Assembly (NCBI GenBank): GCA_951213105.1
Contig: OX578152.1
Location: 76,254,680-76,318,679 of the forward strand
Reading direction: 5' to 3'
Length of the DNA: 64,000 bases
Origin: Amaurobius ferox
Lineage: Eukaryota; Arthropoda; Arachnida; Araneae; Amaurobiidae
Shown: piece by piece, positions 27,801 to 42,800 of the stretch
Layout: every line of letters starts with the position of its first letter
How positions within the stretch are numbered: the first letter of the stretch is position 1
Program-made: the position numbers and the translations under genes
The notes under the pieces: model-generated
What the model was told of the DNA's origin: nothing
The model's database searches: none
The model's input: the letters and a program-made list of their open reading frames with translations, nothing else

Positions 27801-30800
27801 ATAAGCTTCCAATACTTAAATAATACATTTACAGATAAAACCACTCAATTTCCATATCGCCTTCAAACCGCCTCATTTTCCGATTCATTTCCTCCTTTCG
27901 TTTCGCAACCGTGGAAAGCAGGAAAATAGAATAAATAAATAAAAGAAACAAAATGGAATCTCTTCTCTAGGAGAGAAGACGTGGCTTAAACCACACCGTG
28001 AGTTCCAAGGCTTTGACGGGCATGCACTCAAACGTTTACCAGAGAGAAAAATAGATATGCACTTTATCAACGATACCTACAATTTTAATTTTTATGCGTT
28101 TGTTTGAAAATTCACAAAAATTAAAATAATCTAATAATTAAAAAAAAATGTTTCGTTAGAATACGAAGATATACACACATAATTAAGTATCAAATAACCT
28201 AAAATATACACATTTCGATGTATTTAAAATAAATAAACATAAGGAATTGTCCTACTGGTTCAATTCGTTCAAATATCATTGAAAAGAACGTTATTCGATC
28301 TTTCCGATGATGTTAAAATAGAAACTCTGTGACAAAATTTTAGATCGCTAAAGAACCGATTAGATATAAAAAAATCTGATGTGGACACCACATGACTTTC
28401 CTTATATAATGCAATGAATTTACTACTTTTAACGCAAAAACAATAGGTTATTCTTATATTAGATACTTATATTCTTTCCAAGATATTAAATTTTCGACAA
28501 TTAGTCGTCATTTTTATCCATTTGGCGAGATTTTCGTTAATTTGGCAACATTTCAAAAAGTCGCCAAGTTGGCGACATTCCGCCAAATTCGTCGCCAAAA
28601 TCTCGCCAAGCATTATGCACTAAGAAATAAGTTATTCTTACAGCATATAAATGACTATTGGCGTTCAAACACAAAAGTATTACTAAAAGTATATTTTTTC
28701 ATGAATGGAATGAGCTAGTTCCACGAGAATGATGTAACCCAATTTATCGCATGGTATTACATATGAAAAGTGAGCATGTTTCTCAATAGGAATTTTTTTT
28801 TATATAACTTTTTGATAATTTTTTTTAAAAAAATGAACAATATCTCGAGAACGGTTCATGTTAGCGTTCTAAAATTTATGTCAATCGTTTTCTAATGAAA
28901 AATTACATAAGAAATGTATATTTGCGTAACTTTATTAGTGGTTTTGATTTTTTGACGATTTTTTCAAAATTTCATTCGAAAATTTAGGGGGGTTCTTAAC
29001 ATTCAATTGCATATAAAAGCAATAGGCTTCCAGTGTTTACGGATTGTGATTTTTGTACCAAATTTGGTTCGAATCGGTTCATTCGTTCGTCAGTTATCGT
29101 CTCCACAGACTCACTGGCACACACACACACACACAGACATCACTTCAAAAATGTTTGATTCGTGATCAGACATGCTTGAAACGTGCTCTCCCGTCGAAAA
29201 CTCGAATTCGAATTTTCGACCCCGTCACAATACTTTCCTTATACATTATGTATATAAGGAAAGTAATAACTGAAATACTTAAAATAAAAACTTCAATATA
29301 AAATAACTAAAATACTTAAAATAAAAACTTCAATATAAAATAACTAAAATACTTAAAATAAAAACTTCAATATAAAATAACTAAAATACTTAAAATAAAA
29401 ACTTCAATATAAAATAACTAAAAAACTAATACGAGTAAAAAAAAAATCGCTGAGTCGTATTTGTCCGGGTCATGAAGTAGCAATCAAATTCCTTCGCTGT
29501 CCGCAGCTTAGATTCCCCGCTACAGAATATACACCTTCTTATATTAAATAAAATTAACTGTTTGACATTTCTATGGCGTGCTGAAATAGAGACCAGCTGA
29601 TATAGACGATCCAAACTGCTATTGCCTATTTTAAAAAAATCTGATGTGGGCAGCACATGACTCTCCTTAATGTAATTCAATGAATTTACTACTTTTACTG
29701 TTAAAAAAAAAAAAATAGGTTATTCTTATAGTAGATACTTCTATTCTTTCCAAGATATTGAATTTTCGTCAATTAGTCGTTATTTTCACTAATTTAGCGT
29801 CACTTTTATCCATTTGACGAGATTTTCGTTAATTTGGCAACATTTAAAAAAGTTGCCAAAATTTCTCCAAGCTTTATGGACGGAGAAATAGGTTATTCTT
29901 GTAGCAGATAAATAACTATTGGCGTTAAAATACAAAAGTACTACTCAAAGTATCATTTCTCATGAATGGAACAAGCCAGATCCACGAAAATGATGTCACC
30001 CAATTGATCGCATGATATTACATATGAAAAGTGAACATGTTTCTCAACAGTAAATATTTTTTTTTAATTTATGGGATTTTTAATAAATGTATTTGAAAAA
30101 TATACAATATCTCGAGAACGGTTCATGCTAGCGTTTTAAAGTTTATCTCAATCATTTTCTGAGGGAAAATCACATAAGAAATATCTATTTGCGTAACTTT
30201 ATTTAAAGTTTTGATTTTTTGATGATTTTTTCAAAATTTCACTCGAAAATTTAGGGAAGTTCTGAACATTCGATTGTGTTTAAAAACAATAGACTTTCAT
30301 TATTCACGGATTGTAATTTTTGTACCAAATTTCATTCGAATTGCTCCATTCGTTCGTGAGATATCATCTCCACAGACTCACTGACACACACATATACACA
30401 GACATCACCTCAAAAATGTTCGATTCGTGATCAGGGTTGCATGAAACGTGCTCTCCCGTTAAAAATGCGAATTCAAATGTTCGATTTCGTTACAATACTT
30501 TCCTTATACATTATACTATGTATATAAGGAAAGTAAAAATCGTTTATTGCATAAACCAGAAACTTTGCACGAGATTTTGATACGAAAAATCGATTGATAC
30601 ACAAAATCAAAATATCTTATCCTGCTTTTATTAAAAGAGTGGCAATAGGAATAAAAGTTGATCAAATAATGATATTAGAAGATATTTTGGATAGATCTTT
30701 TTTTTTTTTTTCCGCTTTATTGATGAATATACATTTACTTTTTTGTTTCTTAAGTGATTGTTATTACCGCTGTGTTTTACTATTTTGTAACTTGAGAATG

Positions 30801-33800
30801 CAATTTAAAATTATTTAAAAAAATTAAGCAAAACGTATTTTATTACAGTTAAGTTTTGTCGAAAATGCGTTGGATATGGGGGAGGGGGTAATCACTCCAT
30901 TAATTTACATGGGGCCCACGGCTTTAGCTGGTACCCTGTCCCATAATTTGATGTGGGGGCCCTGGCTGTCTATAACTTCAATTGCAATCTACCCATTGAT
31001 TGCATAATGATTTTTGATCAAACCATAATATATCCACATATTCCAGTTAAACATTTCAACAATACCTGTATAGGTAAATAAGACATATTTTTGACAACCA
31101 TTTCCAAGACTTATTAGTACAGTTTTATTCTTGATATTTTTTATTTAATACTAAGATAAAACTACAAATAATTGCAAAAAACCTTTCAACTATTTTATAG
31201 AGATATTCTTACACGAGAAGCAGACCTCATCACATTACAATATGATATTACGGAAAATTTATATGCCTGTTTTTAGTTCTTCATTTTTGCAATTGAAGAT
31301 TCTAAAATGTAAATGCAGAACCACTTTAACAGAGGACCATTTGAAATCCTGCATAAGAATTTGTCTGAGTGGTTGCACTACAAATTACATAAAAATTGTA
31401 GACATTTTGCAGTTTAATGCAAATTACGTAGCATTGGAAAATTCCAAATGAAATTTTGTACATAATTCAAGCTCAACTTACTCATGAAATGCATGTTTTC
31501 ACTTTCAATTAATTTCACACTTTTTAGTTTATTTTGCAAAAGTCAATTTCTTACTGTAGAATAGGAAAAATATTGTAAAATAATAATTTTATAAAATATT
31601 TTAATTCAATTTTTTTGAGGGATGAAATACATTTTTTAAGACTTAGTGAACATTTTTATAACAATATGTGTATTTGTATCTAATTTGCAATCATGATAAT
31701 TCAAAAATGAATGCAAGTATTATGACATTTTATACAAAACTAGTATTTAAATCGCTCAGAGAAACTAACTCTTTTAAAAAATTAAGTCACATTTTTTTAA
31801 TATTTTTTATTTTGTTTAACAATATATGTAGCTTAGTACCAAAAATGGCCGTCTTAATCAAAAATTGGCTTGTTAGGTTCTGTCTCGTATTCAATACTAT
31901 AAGTGGGCAAAGTTTTAGCTTTCTTGGTCACTAAGAGGTAACCTAGAGTATCATGAAAGTCTTTTCAACCCTTTTCATTTTGTCTGTCCCCATTGGGGAA
32001 ATTGGAAATCCATTTCTGTTAGGTTCTGTCCTGTGAACAGTATTATAAGTATGGAAAGATTTTTGCCTTCTAGGTTATTTAAACCCCTAATTTCCTCCAC
32101 CCTCAAAGGTGAAAATCGAAATCAGGATCTGTCCCTTCTGTCGATTCTATAAATATGCAAAATTTCAGCCTTCTAAGGTGGGGTTTTCTGGAGAATCTGA
32201 AAAGTCTTTTTGAAAGCCCTCTATTTTTTAATCGTCTGGGAGGGGAATTGAAAATCAGGCTCCGTTAGGTTCTGACCCATTGTCTATAGTCTATACTGTA
32301 TGTGTACAAAAATTCAGTCTTCTAGATCACCGGAAGACTTCTGGGGGTTCTGTGAAGATAAAAACATGTTAGACAATTATTTTTATGTAGATTGTTTAAA
32401 AGTATTAGGATAAGTTTAATTGTTATGATTTGCATGTTTGTTATTCAAAGTATAAGATTTTGATAACATTTTTAGTTTATATATGAGGAAATAATTTTAA
32501 TTATTAAGCAAAAAAGATAGTATTGTATATTAAAAATGAAAGTATTTTGTTAGTAATAGCATATACAGTTGATTTGAAGTATCAGTCAAAGTATCAAAGG
32601 CAAAATAGAACTATTTTTGCACAGAGCGACCACCACAGAAAAGCTAAGAATATTTATAAGACAGAAATTTCTCTACTCTTGTTACTTTTAATCAACTGTT
32701 TGTACTGTTATAAACAAAGCATTTTGAATTTTAGACTGGTTATACAGCAGTTTGAGCATTTTTTTATAGATAGTATTTATAGTTTTTGCAGAAAAATAAT
32801 AATTAGCACTACATTATGGCTGACTTGTTACCATCTTGAAAAAAGAAAATTTTAAGAAATGAAAAAATAACTTGCAAATGAAGGCTCATGTGAACACAAA
32901 ATTTTTCGTAATAATTTTGTGTACTAGTAGTAGTATTGTAGTTGATTTGATAGAGCTATTTGTAATGAAAACATAGTAAATCCAATATGTTTAAAAATTC
33001 TATACAGGCAACATAATATCCTTAAAATAAACTGATTTGCACTCTTTGCAGTTGTGGAGGAGTGGAAACTCCTAATAAGTTCTGCTTTAATCATTGTGAC
33101 ATACAAAGAAATGAACAATATAAATATAATATAGTCAATATAGCCTAAAACTGCAATTTTTAAGAAATGTTCTTGTTTTGTCTTTGTCAATCTTTATTTC
33201 TGTTAAAATTCCACTTTTGCTCTTATATATATCCTTCCCTTTCTGATTGCAGTGGGCTAACCATATTGGAAGAATGAGCTATCCACGAGTCAAAGTTCCT
33301 CTTTATCCATGCGAACATCATTATTTACTTACCAGACCAGTAAAGAACATCGACCCACTCATGCCAGGTAACTCGCAATATCTTAAAGGATTTTTTTAAT
33401 TGCAAATTGTGCTTTGTTGCAACATCTCTTATAAATGAACTAATCGCCTTCAGTGACCAGACTGCTTACTTTCTACAAAAGGTCACCTTCAGATGTATTT
33501 AGTAGGCCAATTATGTGGGCTATGTACCGTACTTGGTCACTATGAGACCAGGTCATAAGCTAACCATGTGCAGCAAACTTGCTGAAATCAAAATAATAGT
33601 GCCCAAAGTGGAAGCATAGGGTGCTGTGCATTGTCACAGCCCCAGTACATGATGGGGTCTGCCCATAGCATATATACAGGGTACATATGGGTGCTTGAAA
33701 ATCAGGAAAGTACTTGAATTTTATATGACCATTTTCAAGACCTTGAAGTACTTGAAAATTTCTATTTCCTTGATTAAGTCCTTGAAAGTGCTTGAAAAGG

Positions 33801-36800
33801 TAGGGATGAAAATGTTCTGTAGATCAATAGCTATGTGTTTTTCTAAAAAGTTCTACTTTGCCTAGAAATTTCATTAGTGGTTTTTCTGTTCCCAAAAGTT
33901 CTTTAAACTTTTTTTGCAAAATATCCTCAATGGCTTCAATAAACAATAACATTAGTTTGCAATTTATGTTTCCTTTCAGAAATGCATCCAACTTCATGAG
34001 GGGTTGATTGATGTTCTTATAAACAATTACACGGTACTTGAAAGTACTTGAAATTTTTTTAAGGAAAGTGTACTCACCCTGTATATAACAATTTGTTAAA
34101 AAAAATGCTTTGCTTTAAAATCCCCAATGACTAATTAGTTCTATTTATTTAAATCTATTAATACGCCTACTGTTTCAGTCTAACTTGTAGCATCCATACA
34201 ATGTATGAATTGATACTAAATTGTACAGTCATACAAGTAACTTAAAATATGTACAAATTTAAAAAAAATCAGCATTTATTTAAGAGATACATATTATAGA
34301 ACCAATTTGTTGATAAAGAATGTAATTTTTATTGGCAAAATATGTTACATAATTGTTATGCCACTCTAAACGTAGCCAGCCACTTGATCTTATAAGCTAT
34401 GGAAAACAGTTTATTTTTCTATGAGTCACATGAACAATAAATAGGTTCATGTGTGGATCACTGTGCACATATGGAATGCAGTAGTAACTTGTAGTGTTCT
34501 TGCACTCATGCCATTTTCACTTTGCTGATACATACTAAACAAAAGACATTTTCAGTTTAAATTGGACCATTCTACACTAATTTTCAGTTAAAATCTTTAA
34601 TGAAAAATTCATTGAATCCTTCTAGAAATCTCTTTATCAGTGATCCAAAAATTTTTTCAAAATCAGGAAATATTCATATTACTTTCATGATATTTGCATA
34701 ATTAGCAATAAAAAATAAACTAAAGCAAAGATGCTATCAAAATGTGATTTCTAGGTGTCCAAAAGTATCCATATTTTATATGCCAATTCTAAGTTTAGAT
34801 AAACAAAATTTGCAAACAAAAATTTTCAGTCTTTGATTACATGATTTTGCAGAATACTTTAACAGTACTTATTTAAAATCTTTATTTTTTAAATATTTAT
34901 ACAAATTTCTACTCTGATAGTTTTCCATGAAATTCAATTTTAAGTAATGTTTTTTAATGGTTACTTAGCATTAGCAATGACATTGTTATATATAGATCCT
35001 AACTGTATTACAGCAACTATTATTATATATAATTGCATTATGTCTAGACATTTATCTATATACATTAAAGCTTCTTAATATCAAAATCTTGAAAAATAGA
35101 ATATTATGTATTTTTAAGAAGTTTTCACATTTATGTTTAACTTGATATGTATCGAAGTCTTTTGAACATTTTAAAATTTGGAGTATATGTTTTGGAAAAC
35201 TGGGACATCTGTAATTTAAAAAAGTCCATTATAAAGAGATAGCTTCTCTTTTGAAGTGTCTGTTATGAAAAATTTCGGTATAATATGTTTTAGTTTGGAA
35301 TTCAATGCATATTTTTCTAATACACAGTTGTTCGAGACTATGATGGTTACTTCTATATAAGAGAGAAAGATGGCTGTTATTTGGCTGGGGGCTTTGAGCC
35401 TGTGTCTAAACCACTTGATCTGAAAGAAATGGAATCTCCAACCGCATTCAAACCATTGCATGAGGATTGGGATCAATTTCGTGAGTATTAAGATTCTTCC
35501 CTTGAATTCTGTTGTTATTATCCCATTAAGATGCTGTTATACTGTGCTTTTTTTTTCTCTAAAGTGGTCTGAAATAAAATATGTAAATTCTTTGAAGTTC
35601 TAGCATCAAGTTTCTAACTGTCTTTATAAGCAGAGATGTGGAGTCGGTACCTCAAACCTTCGACTCCTGTTTGCCTTTTGTTTTCTACTGTTCAACTCCA
35701 ATACTGACATAAATACAAATGCATTAATTAGTAGTTTTTGTAGGATCTGTTTTTTCCAATTGCCAAAAAACTTCTTACTTGGGAAATGCTCAAATAAAAG
35801 AAATAAAAATCACTATCATTGCTATAAAATATATAAAAATTATAACAACATTTTGTACATTAGCAATGTAAAAATTGCTGAAATTGACAAATTTTAAGCA
35901 ATTTAGGCAAAATGTTGCATTGTTGTGTGTTAAACAAGTTGATTGCTTGGTGTTCCATATAGCACTATGAATTTAGAAACATATTGTTTCTTAATTTCAG
36001 ACAAGTATAACTTTTGTGTCATCAAAATATGTTTCTGTGTTAATCCCTACTGTATCACAACCTTAATTTTTTTATATCAATAGTTTTTTTTTTTTTTTAA
36101 ATTGTTAAATATTTGATGTTCTTTTCGAATTTATTGCCTAAAATCTATTAATATTCCAAAATAAAATAATTTTTAAATTATTTTCGGGGGTTTTAATAAA
36201 GCTTGAAATTTAGGGAAGGATATTCTCCCCATAACTAACATTTCTGGAGGAATTTTCAAGAACGTGGACGGAAATTTAAAAATTCAAAATTTTTATTATT
36301 TAAATAAGGATATGTTTAGTTTTATTCTATCTTACAACACAAAAGATATACAGGATTGACATTTAGTATCATTGATCAATGCCATTAAATGCTTTCACAG
36401 CCTTGATTTGAAGATGATCAACTTTATTTTCTAAATAAATTGAAAATCTTTTCAGGATTGAAAATGGTAAGATTAAAAAAATGAAAATATATGTAATTAT
36501 TTCATAATTAGCACAATTTTAAGATATATCACATTTTGACTTATTTGCACAATTGGCACACTTGTCACTGCTAATTTTATTCAAAACTAATAAATTCTTG
36601 ACTATAAATACATGTATTCTTAGTATGTTAAAACCCATTTTATCTTATTTGCACTATTGACACCCTTGTCACTGCTAATTTTGTTCAAAACTAAATTCTT
36701 GACTATAAATACATATATTCTTACTGTTGTAAAGTGTTTATTATTGGCTTATTTTTGCTTTAATTTTTTGTTATTGCCCTATGTTTATTTAATTTTGCAC

Positions 36801-39800
36801 ATAAAACATAAAAATATAAATGTGAAAAATATTTATGATGATAACATAAATGATAATACATGTAAGATGTACTGCTAAATTTAAAAAAGAACGCCATGTT
36901 CAATAGAAAAAGTGTTAGCCTTAATATGCTGAGAAAAATCAACACTAAAATATTACTTAATTCATTAAAAAAATTCTGTGAAAATATTCAAATTAATAAT
37001 ATAATTTTCAGTTGTAATGCTATCTCAGTAATGCACGATATTCAATATTTTATTAAACTCTTGAGTTAAACTTATAAATATCAAAAAATGACCATGCGTG
37101 GATTAAAAAAAAAAAAAATTAATTATAAGAAAAAAAGGGATTTTCAATGCCCTCATCCATACAACACTGACAAATTGAAAATAAAAATAAATTTTAATCA
37201 TACATGAAATTGAACATATGAAATTGAATATATAAATTAAACACATAAAATTGAGCAATATAACTTGTCTCCCAAGCGGGACTAATGATGTCACAAACAA
37301 AAAGTTGTATAGCAGCTATTTTTCACAACAATGATTGAAACTATTAAGTTTTGTGATCATTGAACCATAAATAAATCCTTTTATGCATGATCATGTCAAA
37401 TTTTGTCCTATGCTACCATATTAAATAAAAAAAAATTATAAAATTTCGAGGTTTTTGCTCAAATTTAAAAAAAATCCTCTCTCGTTCTAGATTTTTTGAT
37501 AACAAAGCTGGATATGAAGTTTCATGAAAATCCATTAATATTTTTGGCTTCTATTACACAAAAAATCTACTAAATTTAAAAAAAATTCTATCTAGTTCTA
37601 TATTGTTCAATAACAAAGCTGGATATAAAATTTTGTGAAAATCCATTAATATTTGGGGCTGCTACCATATACACAAGAAATCAACCACAGCCATACATAC
37701 ATACATACATACATACAGACGGACGGACAGACAGACAGACAGATAGAAACATTTGTGGTATGGAAGCTCTCATGTACGCAAAAAATCGACTACAGATGGA
37801 CATCACTCAAAAATAGTCAAAACATGTTCAGCTCTTAAAATATATAATGGCATCAAAATCTTAAATTTAAAAATTTTTGTGAAAACAATATTTTCTCTGT
37901 ACTATGTTATATAGCATGAGAAAGTAAAAATTGACCATGTTTTGGGCCAGGAAAGCAAGATATGGTTTACTCCATTGGCTAACTTAACCTTTTTTTACAC
38001 CAAATTTGTCACTCAAGCATGACAGACAGACAGACAGCGATACCTGCTTTTCTTTTATAATATAGAATAAATCGCATAAATAGGATGTTGAAAAAATAAT
38101 TGCAGTCAGACCGCATCTTTATTATACCTAACTTAAGTCTTCAAAAGCTTACCCTGTTATTTCTTCCAATTAGATACACTGCTGGAGCAAATGTTGTTTA
38201 GAATACCTTCTCTAGGAAAAGTTGAAGTGGATAATTTATGCAATGGGCCTGAGAGTTTCTCTCCAGACTGTAAATTAGTTCTTGGTGAAGCCCCAGAGGT
38301 GGAGTATCATAAATATATATTCTTTAAATTTTTAAGCTTATATGTATATATATATATATATATACAGGGTGTCCCAAAAACATTGATGGTTTTTATTCCT
38401 TAAATATTGATCTTAGACATATATAATAAATTACAAAGTTGCATAAAAAAAGATACAGAATTTTATGAAATCGTTAAAAATTTTCAGGGGATTAAATTTG
38501 AAAAAATACAAAATTTAAACTTTTATACAGCCCCCGTACAAGAACATTTCCAGTGAGTAAAATGTGCCCCATACACTAATAATGTGATGTACAAAATTTC
38601 AGCATTTTATCGTAAAAAGTCCAAGAAATATGTTTAAACAAAGTTGGTGAGGAATTAATCCCAAATTAAAATGTAAATGTTTACAGCAAGAGTGCAAATG
38701 ATGCAACGCAGAAATGCATCATAGGCAAATAATATCTGCCTCTTATCTTTAATGGATCTTTGGCATGGATGGAAAACATTTTGAACAAGCTTTGTAATCT
38801 TTGTGTGTTTTCAAGAGATTTATATTTCTTAAAATTTATTTCCCTTGAAAATTTTAATCGATTTCATAAAATGCTGTACCTTTTTTACGCAACTTTGTAA
38901 TTTATTATATATGTATAAGATCAATATTTAAGGAATAAAAACCAAGATCGATGTTTTTGGGACACTGTATATATATATATATATATATATTTATTTACAG
39001 CTGATTGAAAATACTCACTAATAATTTTTATTTATTCGTTATGCCACAATAATAGTATTCTTTATGGTATTGTGTGTTTCTTGGATAAATCAACAGTGCT
39101 AAATTTAAATTGATTATGCTGTCAATATTAAAGGATACTGCTTTAAAAAACAATTCCTGCATTTTGGGTCCTATAACATATGAATTCCAACATAAGGTTT
39201 CAGAGGGAAAGAGGAGTGGTTTGTAAGTGTAATAGAAGATTTTTAGGGCAATGGTGCATTTTCTGTATTCACTGCATACTGTTGGGTTGCTTTAGAATTT
39301 AGGTAATTTGGGGATTTGAAAATTTACTTTTATTTCTTTTTCCCTGGCTCAATATTCTTAATTTGGTAATATTTAAATAATATTTATTGGCTTTTTCATT
39401 AATTCTTTAATTAGAATATTTTTAATCTTCTAAATTAATTTTCTTTATAATATTCTTAATTAAAAATGTTCCATTCCTTAAATTAATATTACTTTTGATT
39501 TGCAAGTTTTAAAAATTATTTATTTATTTGATTCCCCTTAAAATTCCCTTTAATTTGATGTCTCATTTTCCCATTTTGGTTAGAAATTCCGTTTGTTCTT
39601 CAGTTTCAAGTTATTTCCATGTCTCACTGCAATTCAAAAATTTCAGTTGCGGCCATTTTCGGAATTCTGTTTTGCGGGCTTTTTACTGCGATTTAAGGCG
39701 CCACCTAAGCGTTTTTCGTGCCTCTTTGGAATTCGGGATTTTTTTTAATTGATTCGCATTTTTACGGATCGTCTGCTCTCGGAAGTATGAGTATTATTTT

Positions 39801-42800
39801 GGCAATTCTAATTTCGGTAAGCGAATTTTAATTGCTGCCGTTTATCTAAACTCGCCCTTTTGCCGCAAGTATAAATACGTGCGTAGAACTTTTCAGTTTC
39901 AGTTTTTTGTTGAAATCCTTCGTTGTGGTTAGCGCGAGAAGCGCGTTGTTTATTTTCGAATGGAACTTATGTTCCACGCGAGTTTTTAATGGAACGTTAA
40001 GTTCCTCGCGTTATTCTTTTTTTTCATTAGTTGTTTTAATTTAAATTATGCATTTTTCAAGCTTTTTCGCGTAATTCGCGACGTAACTCTCCAGAAAAGT
40101 GTATGGTGAAATTGCTTTTGCGAGTTATGTAAATGAAGCGTCTGACGATGACGTCCGAGTATTGAGAAAATCCTAGCATTCCAGATGTGGTTGTTAGGCC
40201 TCTGCTGATGTTTTTCAAAAGTGCTGAATCCTCTCCTGTTTCAAGTTTGGTGATTTCCCGAAAACCAGTTTTTTTCAAAATCTGTGCAGCTTCAATGATT
40301 GGAACTTTCCCCCTGTCTGGCGGCCCATCCGGGTGAATACTGATGTTTTATTTAAACCCTTAATTTCTTTAATTCTGAATATGATTTCTCAATATTTTTT
40401 TTAATGTATTTAATTAAATTTTATTCTGTAAAATTAAAATTCTAAAACTTTATTCTGAGAGCAAATTTCTAAACCTTCATAATTTTTTAAGAGCCTGGGT
40501 TAAATTCTAAAATTCTTTAAATTTAATATTTTTGTTAATGATTTTTGATGAAATTTAAATAGATTGTTTTGAGTAAAGTTTTTATGCTAATTCCTTAATT
40601 TTAACTAAGTTGATAAAATTCTAAAATTCTAATGTTAATTCTTTCTGAGTTGCCTGCCTGTGAGCAGTGTTTTTGTATTTGTTAATTTGAAGTACAATTT
40701 AATAAACTAATTTTCTTTAAACTAAATATTATGTCTTCATTTATCTTTTTTAAACACAGCAGGTTTTATTCTATCTGTTAAACACAACATATTTTAACAT
40801 AATGTTAAACATAACATTTTCTGTATTCACTGCATACTGACGAGAAATCTTCCAAAAGGAGTTATTGATAGTTTGTTCTTCAAAGTCATGGGCTGGTTGC
40901 AGGAAATCACCTGAGATCAACTAATTAAACTAAATGAAGAAATGTTGCTGAAGTGCAAGCTATTGGAATGTTGAGGGGGAAAATAAATTTTAATGAAGAA
41001 CTGAAAAAAAAAAATTGACTTTTTTAAGCATAAATTATAGAAATCTCTTTCAAATAAGCATTTATGGTTAAATAGGGCAAAATGCGGACTCTAATCACAA
41101 TTAATAATGTTTAAATGTTCACCTGTGAATTTTATTTTAAAGTTTAGTTTCTGTGTAACAATAACTTAGCATGTATTTTCCCTTAATTGTATTATGATCT
41201 TACTCTGATATTGGTAATTGTATTCACATGTATTATGTAATGTGCTGTATTTTAATACAAAATTCCATATAAATTTGATTTTGTATGATTAATTGATACA
41301 GTGTAGCAAGCATATTTGTAATCAGCATGACAAATTTCATTAATAACACCAAAACAAAATAAAACAAATTTTATTAAATTCAGTTATGCCATATTATTTT
41401 ACATTTGTCCAATAATGGCCAACTTGAAAATCACAGTTACACAAAATCGAATCACAAAGTTGAAGTATCACTAAACACATTTTCATTTATACAATGAAAC
41501 TTTTTTCCAAACATTATTGAGACCATTCACCATTCTGAAAGTGAAAAGTAAAGGATTGTAATCCTATTGTAGATAACAACACCCACAGACTGGTTTCATG
41601 CTTATTATTCACTAAGATCGCATGATCCTAACTATGAGAATGCCTCTTATAAGCGAGTTCTGTCTATTTGAGTAAAAAATAAAGTTGTTAATAAATTAGA
41701 AATATTACTAATACTTGTGTTAAGACAGTATGTATGCAAAAGTTGACAATCGCTTTTAATTATATTAATTTCTGAGGGAGGGCTTTCAGCGATTCAATCT
41801 GAATCTAGCGAAGACAGTGTAAGAATAGAAAGATGTAAATGCTTCAGTTAAACTAGGCACCAGTTTGAGTGAAGTGTCCAATATTAATAAGTTTAACTGT
41901 AATTCAGTTTCTCACTGAGTAAAAGACTTGTCATCTTTTCATTTTCTCCACTAGGTGAGGAACTACTTTGTAGCTACTGGCATGAAAGCGACTGGTATGG
42001 AAGCTGCTGGTGGAGTTGGTAAGATCACAGCTGACTGGATCGTAAATGGAGAACCCAGGATGAACCTTTGGGATGTGGACATCAGACGGTTCCTAGGACT
42101 TCACAATAATAGGCTATTTTTAAGAGACCGAATGGTGGAAGTACCTGGTATGCTGAAACATTTTTCTGTATTTAAAACTAAATATTAAACCTGTTATATG
42201 ATGGTGTGCATCGAGTTACGTGAAATATTTTCCCTCATTGTCTATTTGCAGTACTTGCATTTTTAAAATCCTGGGACACATATGGATTATGCACCTTGAT
42301 TAATGTTGTTTTGTAATTTGCTCAACCAATATTATTTATTACTATATGACCCACTAGAAAATAAATAATTAATACACCATCCCCCAAATATAATGCAATT
42401 ATTTTGTGACCCGTAATACAATGTAAATTCTAAATGACTCTAACAAAACATCCCAGGGAAAGGGAAGCTTGCTATGTTTTGAGTCATAAATATTAAATTA
42501 TGTTGGCCGGCTCTTATGCCATTTCAACTACAATTGCCCATATTCCGAAGCATAACCTGAATTAAACTTTCGAACTCAAATATATCTTTTGGTCTAACCA
42601 CATAGTATCAGGTTGCCATTCCATATGCCTGAAGTCTACCCCTGCAGCTGCTAGCCGGTCCCACATTGAGTGAAGATAGATGGAGGAAGAATACACACAA
42701 CTTTCTTTGATGATAATGATTGCCTCACCACTCACTACATTGCACCACCGCAGAAAGCACATAGCTTGCCCTCTTCAACTGCACAATTGAAGTACACACT

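Larger units (their letters stand above)
24917..33252 (+). other. PDPR intron e (8.3 kb, longest in window)
   Basis: It holds GC-rich paired repeats (25464-25735), a large direct duplication (28371-29265 and 29638-30536) with a 37-bp tandem array between, and a degenerate repeat at 31870-32345. A three-copy repeat of about 28 bp with TTTTAATCGGTGT lies at 27301-27380. No open frame in it shows a recognisable domain. Confidence 0.7.
38299..41954 (+). other. PDPR intron h (3.7 kb)
   Basis: It contains the mariner deletion derivative (38365-38967) and a probable solo LTR (39282-40814). The remaining 40840-41954 shows nothing recognisable. Confidence 0.7.

Noticed and set aside
29266..29413. CRISPR-like array of regular repeats
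   Set aside because: The 37-bp units are contiguous without spacers, in a eukaryotic intron; a simple tandem repeat.
32523..32855. 110-residue open frame in the longest PDPR intron
   Set aside because: AT-driven composition, no motif, no splice or promoter context.
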